Shown here piece after piece: positions 1 through 6,900 of a stretch of 10,311 nucleotides of DNA. Within the stretch, counting starts at the first letter, position 1. Every line of letters starts with the position of its first letter. Source of the DNA: Chitinophagaceae bacterium (lineage in GTDB: Bacteria > Bacteroidota > Bacteroidia > Chitinophagales > Chitinophagaceae); assembly GCA_017882205.1 (NCBI GenBank), contig JADGPY010000150.1, positions 1 through 10,311 on the forward strand. The letters are read 5' to 3'. The position numbers were made by a program, and so were the translations under genes. The notes below the pieces were generated by a model. The model was not told where the DNA came from and did no database searches. It saw only the letters and a list, made by a program, of their open reading frames with translations.

Positions 1-384
1 CTGGATTTTAGAAAGGAGACCCTGGAATTTATTAAAACCTTACGCCCAAAATACAAGACCTACCTGCTTAGTAATACCAATAGCATTCACCTGCGGCAAT
101 TTTATAAGATCTATGAAGAGACTATAGGAAATGATGCTTTCGAAGAGTTATTTGATTCGTTGTACTACTCACACCAGATTGGGTTCCGCAAGCCGGATGC
201 TGCAGCTTATCAATATGTAATAGAAAAAAATAATCTTAAGGCCGAAGAATGTGTGTTTATTGACGATTCTTATCAGAATATTGAAGGGGCGAAGCTCGCG
301 GGGCTGCAAACGATCTTTTTAACGGCGGAGATGAAGGTAGAAGATCTTCTATTTTCTCACTTAACTTCCTCGTACTCAATATAA
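1..384 (+). CDS. HAD-superfamily hydrolase, subfamily IA-like (3' part only)
   Basis: The reading frame is open from the first base and ends at TAA 382-384, giving 127 residues; the N-terminus and its DxD nucleophile motif lie outside the window. Visible HAD features are motif II in YLLSNTN (residues 21-27 of the fragment), the motif III lysine in GFRKPD (61-66), and motif IV in CVFIDDS (84-90), which binds Mg2+ through its acidic pair. The order and spacing fit the haloacid dehalogenase/phosphatase group IA, whose members mostly dephosphorylate small metabolites in the cytoplasm. Substrate cannot be read from the fragment. The last 28 bases overlap the 3' end of the opposing DUF4834 gene. 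A TTG at 160 opens a shorter version of this frame but cannot be the start, because the HAD homology continues upstream of it. Confidence 0.88.
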   Translation: MDFRKETLEFIKTLRPKYKTYLLSNTNSIHLRQFYKIYEETIGNDAFEELFDSLYYSHQIGFRKPDAAAYQYVIEKNNLKAEECVFIDDSYQNIEGAKLAGLQTIFLTAEMKVEDLLFSHLTSSYSI

Positions 385-611
385 TCCCCAGCCTTGGGAG
401 TGGATGTAGTGGTGGTTTTTGCGCTCGGAGCAGGACCCTGGGTCTGCTGCTGGTTCATTTTGTTCGCCTGATCCTGCATCTTTACATGTATATCGTTAAA
501 CTGCTTTTTTACAGTTTTAGTTGCATTGAATATAGGTATGATGAATTCAAATATCAGCTTGTACAATATGTATATCAGGAAAAGTTCTCCTGCTAAACGA
601 AAGATGCCCAT
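357..611 (-). CDS. DUF4834 family small membrane protein
   Basis: This 84-residue protein starts at ATG 609-611 and ends at TGA 357-359. Residues 6-29 form one hydrophobic segment (LAGELFLIYILYKLIFEFII) and should anchor it in the inner membrane. A short basic/polar, probably helical stretch (30-55) follows, then a Q/P/T/S-rich flexible part, and a conserved-looking acidic tail, GDYIEYEEVK. That layout, an N-terminal anchor with a tail like DY(I/V)(D/E)(Y/F)EE(V/I)K, matches what I recall of DUF4834, a family largely restricted to Bacteroidota with no known function. Assignment is from recall, not a search. The gene is convergent with the HAD gene and divergent from rimP. A -7 promoter box sits only 4 nt before the ATG, supporting this start and suggesting a leaderless message. 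Confidence 0.8.
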   Translation of the reverse strand: MGIFRLAGELFLIYILYKLIFEFIIPIFNATKTVKKQFNDIHVKMQDQANKMNQQQTQGPAPSAKTTTTSTPKAGDYIEYEEVK

Positions 612-615
612 GATG

Positions 616-643
616 CAAAAATATTATATTAATTTTTAGCAAA
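616..643 (-). promoter_or_regulatory. Bacteroidota-type promoter candidate for the DUF4834 gene
   Basis: On the minus strand TATTTTTG (623 down to 616) matches the -7 consensus TAnnTTTG exactly. A TTTG (643 down to 640) lies 16 nt upstream, slightly closer than the usual spacing of about 19 for the -33 element. Only 4 nt separate the box from the ATG at 611, so transcription would start at or very near the start codon. The region is AT-rich, so a chance match is possible. Confidence 0.45.
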
Positions 644-669
644 GCCCCTAATTGATTTTTTAACTATAA

Positions 670-702
670 TTTGGAACGTAACAGCCTTTTGCTTTATATT
701 TG
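670..702 (+). promoter_or_regulatory. Promoter candidate for the rimP-nusA-infB operon
   Basis: TATATTTG at 695-702 is a perfect match to the Bacteroidota -7 element TAnnTTTG, and TTTG at 670-673 lies 21 nt upstream as a -33 candidate. Transcription would begin around 708-710, giving a leader of about 90 nt before the rimP ATG at 798. It is the best promoter match I see ahead of the operon. Not experimentally supported. Confidence 0.55.
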
Positions 703-723
703 CAAAAGGAAAATGAATCAATG

Positions 724-754
724 CAAGGGAACGGCTTCGTTCCCTTGTTCTTTT
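724..754 (+). promoter_or_regulatory. Perfect 10-bp hairpin in the rimP operon leader, possible attenuator
   Basis: CAAGGGAACG (724-733) and CGTTCCCTTG (738-747) are exact reverse complements around the tetraloop GCTT. The stem is followed by TTCTTTT (748-754), a poor but real U-rich tract. It starts about 15 nt after the predicted transcription start and 50 nt before rimP. It could be a leader terminator/attenuator, an RNA-stabilising 5' structure, or a terminator for transcription entering from upstream. The inverted repeat is directly visible; the function is inference. Confidence 0.55.
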
Positions 755-762
755 CCCGGAAG

Positions 763-794
763 TGTGGGTTTAACCACAGAGACACAGAGACGGA
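763..794 (+). repeat. Short stem plus tandem CAGAGAC(A/G) tract, possible dispersed repeat
   Basis: TGTGG (763-767) can pair with CCACA (774-778) around GTTTAA. This is followed by two 8-mers in tandem, CAGAGACA (777-784) and CAGAGACG (785-792), ending 5 nt before the rimP ATG. The string TTTAACCACAGAGACACAG resembles an intergenic repeat I recall from many environmental bacterial genomes; that is memory, not a search result. Its purine-rich end lies where a ribosome binding site would be, so it may also affect rimP translation. Confidence 0.4.
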
Positions 795-797
795 CAA

Positions 798-1262
798 ATG
801 AAGACAGAGGCACTTAATAATATAACGGGGTTTGTTAATGAACAACTGGTAGACACGGATGCTTTCCTGGTGGAAGTGAAGATCCTTCCGGGTAATAACA
901 TCAGGGTTTTCCTGGATGCCGATAGCGGGGTGACGATTGATAAGTGCATTAAAGTGAACAGGGCCTTATATAAACACCTGGAAGAATCCGGCCTCTTCCC
1001 AAACGGGGATTTTGCTATTGAAGTTTCTTCTCCCGGTGTAGATGAGCCACTTAAATTGCATCGCCAGTACAAGAAAAATATCGGCCGTACAGTTGAAGTG
1101 ACCCTTGCTGATGATACTCAAAGGACCGGTAAATTAACAGCAGTCACAGAAGATGACATCAGCATCGGGGAGCCTGAAGGCAAAGGAAAAAACAAGATCA
1201 TTAAAACAAATAGTATTTTATTGAATCAAATTAAGCACACGAAAGTGCTGGTAACTTTTTAA
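798..1262 (+). CDS. rimP: Ribosome maturation factor RimP
   Basis: RimP is a cytoplasmic assembly factor that binds the free 30S subunit and is needed for its late maturation. The 154-residue protein has the expected two-domain layout: an N-terminal alpha/beta domain (about 1-85) ending in the family hallmark EVSSPGVDEPL (75-85), and a C-terminal SH3-like beta domain (about 88-154) beginning KLHRQYKKNIGR. Length is normal for the family. The ATG at 798 is the natural start, because the N-terminal helix follows at once. nusA begins 5 nt after its TAA, and the order rimP-nusA-infB is the common bacterial arrangement, which makes the identification firm. The preceding leader holds a strong hairpin and a purine-rich tract that may modulate expression. 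Confidence 0.95.
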   Translation: MKTEALNNITGFVNEQLVDTDAFLVEVKILPGNNIRVFLDADSGVTIDKCIKVNRALYKHLEESGLFPNGDFAIEVSSPGVDEPLKLHRQYKKNIGRTVEVTLADDTQRTGKLTAVTEDDISIGEPEGKGKNKIIKTNSILLNQIKHTKVLVTF

Positions 1263-1267
1263 ATTAT

Positions 1268-2518
1268 ATGGCAAGTATCAATTTGATTGAATCCTTCCAG
1301 GAATTCAAAGAAGCTGAAAACATTGACCGTCCTACACTCATGAAGGTGATGGAAGATGTGTTCAAAACGCTCATCCGCAAAAAATATGGCTCTGATGAAA
1401 ACTTTGACGTCATTGTAAATGACCAGAAAGGTGATCTGGAGATCTTCAGGCGCCGCACCATTGTAGACGACGATGATATTTATAATACTCTAACCGAGAT
1501 TGAATATAAAGATGCTATCAAGATCGAGCCGGATTACCAGGTTGGCGAAGAATTATATGAAGAAGTTGATATTCAGAAAGAGTTTGGCCGCAGGGCAATA
1601 CTCGCAGGCAAACAAACCCTTGCCAGCCGGATCAACGACCTTAAAAAGAATATCCTGATTAAAAAATACGAGGACAGAGTAGGTGAGATCGTAAATGGGG
1701 AAGTTTACCAGGTGTGGAAAAAAGAGATCCTCTTGCTTGATGAGGAAGGAAATGAAATGATCCTCCCAAAATCAGAGCAAATACCATCCGACTATTTCAA
1801 AAAAGGTGAGAGCATCCGTGCGGTTGTTAAGAAAGTAGAATTAAAAAATAGCCAGGCCGTTATCATAGTATCACGTACTGCTACTACTTTTCTTGCTAAA
1901 TTGCTGGAAATTGAAGTTCCCGAGATATTTGATGGACTAATAGTGATCAGGAAAATAGTTCGCGACCCGGGAGAAAGAGCAAAGGTGGCAGTGGAAAGTT
2001 TCGACGACCGTATTGATCCGGTAGGAGCTTGCGTTGGTATGAAAGGCAGCCGTATCCATGGCATTGTACGCGAGTTGAAGAATGAAAATATCGATGTGAT
2101 CAACTGGACCAACAATATTCAATTGCTGATCCAGCGTTCGCTAACTCCGGCAAAGATCACCAGCATGGATGTGGACCTGGAGACCAGGCACGCGAATGTG
2201 TTTTTGAAACCAGACCAGGTTTCTTTGGCTATTGGACGTAGGGGAGTAAATATTAAACTCGCCTGCGAACTTACCGGCCTTGAGATAGATGTATTCCGCG
2301 ATAACGAAGGAGAAGTTGAAGAATATGATATCGACCTGGATGAATTCAGCGATGAAATAGAAGCCTGGATTATTGATGAATTAAAAAGAGTAGGTTGCGA
2401 TACCGCAAGAAGTGTATTGGCTCTTACTGATGAAGAACTGGAGCGCAGAACAGACCTTGAAAAAGAAACCATTTTAGAAGTAAGGAATGTATTGAAAGCG
2501 GAGTTTGATAAAGAATAA
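1268..2518 (+). CDS. nusA: Transcription termination/antitermination factor NusA
   Basis: NusA binds RNA polymerase near the RNA exit channel and modulates pausing, intrinsic termination and antitermination. The 416 residues divide into the N-terminal RNAP-binding domain (about 1-132), an S1 domain (about 137-203, GEIVNGEVYQVWKKEILLLD), KH1 (about 204-283, with VGACVGMKGSRI at 252-263), KH2 (about 285-345, with SLAIGRRGVNIKLA at 319-332), and an acidic linker. A C-terminal helical, helix-hairpin-helix-like segment (about 360-416) follows. It lacks the two acidic repeats that extend E. coli NusA to about 495 residues, as expected for Bacteroidota. It starts 5 nt after rimP with no Shine-Dalgarno sequence, and infB follows after 21 nt, so co-transcription is very likely. 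Confidence 0.97.
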   Translation: MASINLIESFQEFKEAENIDRPTLMKVMEDVFKTLIRKKYGSDENFDVIVNDQKGDLEIFRRRTIVDDDDIYNTLTEIEYKDAIKIEPDYQVGEELYEEVDIQKEFGRRAILAGKQTLASRINDLKKNILIKKYEDRVGEIVNGEVYQVWKKEILLLDEEGNEMILPKSEQIPSDYFKKGESIRAVVKKVELKNSQAVIIVSRTATTFLAKLLEIEVPEIFDGLIVIRKIVRDPGERAKVAVESFDDRIDPVGACVGMKGSRIHGIVRELKNENIDVINWTNNIQLLIQRSLTPAKITSMDVDLETRHANVFLKPDQVSLAIGRRGVNIKLACELTGLEIDVFRDNEGEVEEYDIDLDEFSDEIEAWIIDELKRVGCDTARSVLALTDEELERRTDLEKETILEVRNVLKAEFDKE

Positions 2519-2539
2519 TAGTTAGTATTAATAGATAGT

Positions 2540-5407
2540 ATGCCAGAAGTAAATACACCACGGTTAATGGCCGCAGCAAAGGAGTTTAACATAGGTAAAG
2601 ATACCTTGATAGACTTCCTTACGTCCAAAGGTTTTAGCCATGACGACCTGAAGCCAACTTCCAAGATTACGGATGATATGTATCGTGTGTTGCAGTTGGA
2701 ATTTCAGCAGGATAAGGTTGCTAAGCAAAAAGCTGAGCAGATTGATCTTCCTAAAAATGCTACTGCAGAATCTAAGAAAAAAAGAGACGAAGAAGATATC
2801 TCTATAAAGAAAAAAGAAGCAGCCAGGGTAAAAGAAGTGCCAGTGCCTCCTGTTCATGAACCAGTTCATGCACCTCTTATTGTGCCAGTTGAAGCCCTGA
2901 AAGAAGAAGTGAAAGAACAGAAGAAAGAAGAACCAGCAGTAATCCCTGAACCTGAAACTCCAAAGATCACCAAGATAGAAGTTCCTGAAGTAGAGGGTCC
3001 TAAGATTGTTGATAAAATCGACCTGGCTGCGATTGACTCTTCTACAAGGCCAAAGAAAGACGATAAGAAGAAAGAGGCCAAAACCAAAGTAGAGGCTAAA
3101 ACCAAAGAAGAAGCTCCAAAAAAATCAAAGAAGAAAGAAGAGCCCGTAACGCAAGCTCCTCCTACACCTCCTCCTGTTGTACCAGAAGCAGTTAAAGAAA
3201 CTCCTCCCATTATAGAAAATATTAAGGCACATAAACTTGAAGGACCGAAGATCATGGGTAAGATAGAATTACCTGTTAACAATGATACACGTCCCAGGAA
3301 TAATGATGAAAAAAGAAAGAGGAAGCGAATCCCTGTTGACAAAAAGCAGGTTGGCAATCAACCAGGAGGTTTCCAAAGAGGTCCGAATGTAGGTACTCCG
3401 GGACAACGACCGCCAAGCCCTTACCACAATCGTCCTCAGGGAACAGGACAGGCTGGAAGGTTCAACAGGAATGCTCCTGTTGTTGCCCGCCGCGAGGATA
3501 AAGAAATTGATCAAAAAGAAATACAGGATAAGATACGGGAAACACAAGCCAAGCTTGCTGGTTCCGGTGGTCGGGGTAAAAGCCTTAAGGCGAAATACCG
3601 TAAAGCTAAGCGTGATGAGGCTGCTGAATTGCATAGTGGAGAACCCACTACTGACAATAAACTCCAGCTAACAGAATTTATTTCTGTAAGTGAGTTTGCG
3701 AATCTAATGGATGTAAGCTTTGCAGATGTGATCAGCAAATGTATGAGCCTTGGTATCATGGTGTCTATTAACCAGCGCTTAGAAGCAGACATTATCGAAC
3801 TGGTTGCTGGCGAGTTTGGATATGAAGTTGAATTCATCGGGATTGATGATGAAGCCGATCTTGCTGAAGAAGAAATTGAAGATCTACCCGAAGATCAGAA
3901 ACAACGTCCTCCGATCGTTACGATCATGGGTCACGTAGATCATGGTAAGACATCATTATTGGATTACATCCGTCATGCAAATGTGATCGCGGGTGAAGCA
4001 GGTGGGATTACCCAGCATATTGGTGCATACGAAGTAATGCTGAAAGACGGACGGGCCATCACATTCCTTGATACGCCAGGTCACGAAGCATTTACGGCTA
4101 TGCGTGCCCGTGGTGCTAAGGTGACAGATATTGCAGTGATCGTGATCGCTGCAGATGATGCAGTGATGCCGCAAACAAAAGAGGCCATTTCGCATGCCCA
4201 GGCAGCGAATGTACCAATGATATTTGCGTTAAATAAGATTGATAAAGAAGGGGCTAATCCTGAAAAAATAAAAGAACAGCTTTCCGGAATGAATTTGTTG
4301 GTAGAAGACTGGGGTGGCAAATACCAAAGCCAGGAGATCAGTGCCAAGAAAGGAATAAACGTGCAAGAGCTGATGGATAAAATATTGCTGGAAGCAGAAT
4401 TGCTGGAGCTAAAAGCAAATCCTTCCAGGCCTGCAAACGGAACAGTTATCGAGGCTTCACTTGATAAGGGCCGTGGTTATGTTGCCACCATCCTTGTTCA
4501 GAATGGAACATTGAGGCAGGGCGATCTACTGGTATCCGGTCAGAATTATGGACGTGTGAAAGCGATGTTCAATGAACGTAATCAAAGGACTGAAATAGCA
4601 CCACCGTCAACACCAGTATTAATATTAGGATTGAATGGTGCACCACAAGCAGGTGAAACATTTAAGGTATATGAGGATGAATCGGAAGCTAAAGAAACTG
4701 CCAACCGTCGTGCGCAGATCCTTCGCGAGCAGGGTATTCGTGCCAAGAAACACATTACCCTTGATGAGATCGGTCGCCGTCTTGCATTAGGAAACTTCAA
4801 GCAGTTGAACCTGATTATTCGTGCAGACGTGGACGGCTCTGTAGAAGCATTGAGTGATTCATTACAGAAATTGAGTACTGAGGAAATTGCCGTTAGTGTT
4901 GTACATAAAGGAGTAGGGCAAATCACAGAAAGTGATGTATTGCTTGCAACAGCTTCGGATGCTGTGGTAATAGGATTCAACGTGCGTCCGGCATTATCTG
5001 CATCGAAACTTGCAGAGCACGAAGGTGTGGAGATCAAGACATACTCCATTATTTATGATGCGATCGATGAGGTGAAGAGTGCAATGGAAGGAATGCTGGA
5101 ACCTAAGATACAGGAGAAAGTGCTGGGCATTGCAGAAATAAAAGAAACATACAAGTTTGATAAAGCAACCATTGCTGGTTGTATGGTAATTGAAGGAAAA
5201 ATTGCCCGTAACAACCGCATACGACTGGTTCGTGATGGTATCATCATTCACACAGGTGAATTAGGATCCCTGAAAAGGTTCAAGGACGATGCGAAAGAGG
5301 TTGTCAATAATATGGAATGCGGTTTGAGCATTAAGAACTATAACGATATCAAGACTGGTGATATGATAGAGGCGTTCGAAGAAGTTGAGGTGAAGAGGAC
5401 GCTCTAG
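2540..5407 (+). CDS. infB: Translation initiation factor IF-2
   Basis: IF2 is the GTPase that delivers formylmethionyl-tRNA to the 30S subunit and promotes 50S joining. The 955 residues comprise an IF2_N-type domain (about 1-60), a long K/E/P-rich disordered linker (about 65-370) with a G/R/N/Q-rich part (about 272-318), a second IF2_N domain (about 375-430), and the G domain. Its motifs are G1 GHVDHGKT (464-471), G3 DTPGHEAF (511-518), G4 NKID (565-568) and G5 SAKKG (601-605). A beta-barrel domain II follows, then C1 (ADVDGS at 762-767), and the initiator-tRNA-binding C2 domain (about 845-955). All GTPase residues are intact. The linker holds two copies of an EGPKI..KI(D/E)L...TRP module (152-171 and 234-252). 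The N-terminal extension makes it longer than E. coli IF2 (890). No Shine-Dalgarno sequence precedes the ATG. Confidence 0.98.
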   Translation: MPEVNTPRLMAAAKEFNIGKDTLIDFLTSKGFSHDDLKPTSKITDDMYRVLQLEFQQDKVAKQKAEQIDLPKNATAESKKKRDEEDISIKKKEAARVKEVPVPPVHEPVHAPLIVPVEALKEEVKEQKKEEPAVIPEPETPKITKIEVPEVEGPKIVDKIDLAAIDSSTRPKKDDKKKEAKTKVEAKTKEEAPKKSKKKEEPVTQAPPTPPPVVPEAVKETPPIIENIKAHKLEGPKIMGKIELPVNNDTRPRNNDEKRKRKRIPVDKKQVGNQPGGFQRGPNVGTPGQRPPSPYHNRPQGTGQAGRFNRNAPVVARREDKEIDQKEIQDKIRETQAKLAGSGGRGKSLKAKYRKAKRDEAAELHSGEPTTDNKLQLTEFISVSEFANLMDVSFADVISKCMSLGIMVSINQRLEADIIELVAGEFGYEVEFIGIDDEADLAEEEIEDLPEDQKQRPPIVTIMGHVDHGKTSLLDYIRHANVIAGEAGGITQHIGAYEVMLKDGRAITFLDTPGHEAFTAMRARGAKVTDIAVIVIAADDAVMPQTKEAISHAQAANVPMIFALNKIDKEGANPEKIKEQLSGMNLLVEDWGGKYQSQEISAKKGINVQELMDKILLEAELLELKANPSRPANGTVIEASLDKGRGYVATILVQNGTLRQGDLLVSGQNYGRVKAMFNERNQRTEIAPPSTPVLILGLNGAPQAGETFKVYEDESEAKETANRRAQILREQGIRAKKHITLDEIGRRLALGNFKQLNLIIRADVDGSVEALSDSLQKLSTEEIAVSVVHKGVGQITESDVLLATASDAVVIGFNVRPALSASKLAEHEGVEIKTYSIIYDAIDEVKSAMEGMLEPKIQEKVLGIAEIKETYKFDKATIAGCMVIEGKIARNNRIRLVRDGIIIHTGELGSLKRFKDDAKEVVNNMECGLSIKNYNDIKTGDMIEAFEEVEVKRTL

Positions 5408-5421
5408 TTCTAATAGAACTA
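5405..5421. repeat. 17-bp near-perfect palindrome at the infB stop codon
   Basis: TAGTTCTA (5405-5412) and TAGAACTA (5414-5421) are exact reverse complements around one A. The left arm begins with the infB TAG stop. Arms this close together make a poor RNA hairpin, and no T-run follows, so a strong terminator is unlikely. A DNA-binding site for a dimeric regulator, or chance, are both possible. Confidence 0.35.
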
Positions 5422-5483
5422 AGAATTTGTTAAATACCCATCCCACACCCGTTCCTACTCCAAACCTGTTTATTTTTACTGAT

Positions 5484-6845
5484 ATGAAGAAATTTCTATT
5501 CACTGCTATTTGCGCAATGGCATCCTTACTGAGTTTGGCTCAGCAAAAAAAAGTGCTGGCAGATAAGATCATTGCTACTGTTGGAGACAAGATCGTATTG
5601 AAGAGTGAGATCGATAACAGCGTGGCAGATATGCAGCGCCAGGGCATAGCAGTCCCGGATAATGGAAACTGCCTTTTATTAGAACAAGCCCTGGGAATCA
5701 AAGCCCTTGTGGTGCAGGCTGAGAAGGATTCTCTTCCTATTTCAGATGATGAGATCGATGCTGAAATCGATAATAAGATTCGCTATTTTGTTCAACAATA
5801 TGGATCAAAAGAAGTTTTAGAACAGGTGGCTGGCAAAACTGTATACCAGTTGAAAGAGGATATGAGGCAAAACTTCCGCGAGCAAAAGCTTGCACAAAGC
5901 ATGCGCAATAAAATTGTTGACGATATCAGAATCACCCCTTCTGAAGTAAGAGTCTATTTTGATAAAATCCCTAAGGACAGCTTACCTTTTTATCAATCTG
6001 AAGTGGAGATAGGACAGGTGGTCATTTATCCTAAGCCAAGCAGGGAATTGGAGACCTATGCCATTGATCAATTGAAAGAATTCAAAGCACAGGTGGAAAG
6101 TGGCTCTAAAAAGTTTGAAACACTCGCCTCATTATACACGGATGACCCCGGAAGTAAAGAATCCGGAGGTAAATACGATATCAATAAAAATGAAAAACAA
6201 TGGGATGCCATCTTCCTTTCTAAGGCATTTAGCTTAAAGGAAGGACAGGTATCTACTGTATTCAAAACTAAGTTTGGGTACCATATCATACAAATGGTTA
6301 GTCGCTCTGGTGATGATGCCACCATCCGGCACATTCTTAAGATCCCACAAGTATCTTCTATCGAGGTTAAAGATGCAAAGGATAAGCTTGATTCAGTTCG
6401 GGCAAGCTTAATTGCTGGTAACTTGAAATTTGGTGAGGCCGTTGCTAAATACAGTGATGATGAGGCCAGTAAATTTACCGGTGGAAGAATTCAAGGCAAG
6501 GATGGTGGAACCTTTCTTACCATCGATGAACTGGATAAAGATGTTGTGGTTATGCTAAAAGATCTTAAGGTTGGCCAATACTCACAACCAACAGAATATA
6601 TGGATGAGAAAGGGAAAAAAGGCGTTCGCATCGTTGAATTAATTACGAGGACAGAGCCACATCGTCAAAATCTGAAAGATGATTATAACAAAATCGCTGT
6701 TGAGGCACTCGAAGAAAAAAAGAATGGTGCACTTGAAAAGTGGTTCAACCAAAAAATACCTACCTATTATATTGATATTTCTCCTGAATACCAATCTTGC
6801 GAAGAAATGAAAAAGTGGATGGTTGGGACTACTGCAGGGCATTAA
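5484..6845 (+). CDS. SurA-like periplasmic peptidyl-prolyl isomerase/chaperone
   Basis: This 453-residue protein resembles SurA, which escorts outer-membrane proteins across the periplasm. Residues 1-19 form a signal peptide (MKKFLFTAICAMASLLSLAQ, cleavage around LSLA-QQ). A SurA N-terminal chaperone region follows (about 25-165, starting DKIIATVGDKIVLKSEID). Then come two parvulin domains, about 172-273 and 280-387. The second opens with the typical RHIL (282-285); the first opens with VEIGQVVIYP and lacks that motif, although its later TDDPGSKESGG and FGYHIIQ parts are well kept. A C-terminal helical segment follows. I chose ATG 5484 because it gives a clean signal peptide; a TTG at 5427 would add 19 proline-rich residues ahead of it. 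It lies 76 nt after infB, so read-through is possible. Identity as SurA versus another double-parvulin PPIase is not settled. Confidence 0.88.
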   Translation: MKKFLFTAICAMASLLSLAQQKKVLADKIIATVGDKIVLKSEIDNSVADMQRQGIAVPDNGNCLLLEQALGIKALVVQAEKDSLPISDDEIDAEIDNKIRYFVQQYGSKEVLEQVAGKTVYQLKEDMRQNFREQKLAQSMRNKIVDDIRITPSEVRVYFDKIPKDSLPFYQSEVEIGQVVIYPKPSRELETYAIDQLKEFKAQVESGSKKFETLASLYTDDPGSKESGGKYDINKNEKQWDAIFLSKAFSLKEGQVSTVFKTKFGYHIIQMVSRSGDDATIRHILKIPQVSSIEVKDAKDKLDSVRASLIAGNLKFGEAVAKYSDDEASKFTGGRIQGKDGGTFLTIDELDKDVVVMLKDLKVGQYSQPTEYMDEKGKKGVRIVELITRTEPHRQNLKDDYNKIAVEALEEKKNGALEKWFNQKIPTYYIDISPEYQSCEEMKKWMVGTTAGH

Positions 6846-6873
6846 CGGTGGGAGCGCCCCGACCGCCATTTTT
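6846..6873 (+). terminator. Probable intrinsic terminator after the SurA-like gene
   Basis: Directly after the TAA, CGGT (6846-6849) pairs with ACCG (6862-6865) and GGG (6850-6852) with CCC (6858-6860), leaving one bulged G and loop AGCGC. The stem is followed by CCATTTTT, so five T residues lie 4 nt past its base. It would end the rimP-nusA-infB-surA transcript. The stem is imperfect and the T-run short. Confidence 0.5.
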
Positions 6874-6876
6874 CAG

Positions 6877-6884
6877 TAACTTCG
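6877..6884 (+). promoter_or_regulatory. Possible -7 box for the PurF-like gene
   Basis: TAACTTCG differs from TAnnTTTG at one position and lies 16 nt before the ATG at 6901, giving a leader of roughly 10 nt. No TTTG is present at the -33 distance, because that stretch is the GC-rich hairpin of the upstream terminator. Weak on sequence alone, but well placed. Confidence 0.33.
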
Positions 6885-6900
6885 CGCCTCATTTCACATA

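Noticed and set aside
660..673. TATAATTTG as the -7 box of the rimP promoter
   Set aside because: It has three bases instead of two between TA and TTTG; TATATTTG at 695-702 fits the consensus exactly and uses this TTTG as its -33 element.
724..792. Possible CRISPR or integron-type array in the rimP leader
   Set aside because: There is only one inverted repeat and two adjacent 8-mers, with no regular spacers and no cas or integrase gene nearby.
660..845. Possible small minus-strand gene in the rimP leader
   Set aside because: It runs through the hairpin and the 5' end of rimP, and the translation looks like non-coding sequence.
2119..2664. 181-residue minus-strand open frame across the nusA-infB junction
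   Set aside because: It is antisense to two certain genes, with a serine-rich low-complexity translation and no start context or recognisable domain.
2866..3357. 163-residue open frame on the minus strand inside infB
   Set aside because: It is antisense to the K/E/P-rich IF2 linker; its serine/threonine/glycine-rich translation is what such codons give in reverse, and no family is recognisable.
4582..5049. 155-residue minus-strand open frame in the 3' part of infB
   Set aside because: It is complementary to conserved IF2 domains, which explains the open frame; the translation matches nothing I know.
5427..5483. TTG-initiated N-terminal extension of the SurA-like protein
   Set aside because: It would put 19 proline-rich residues ahead of a textbook signal peptide that begins at ATG 5484.
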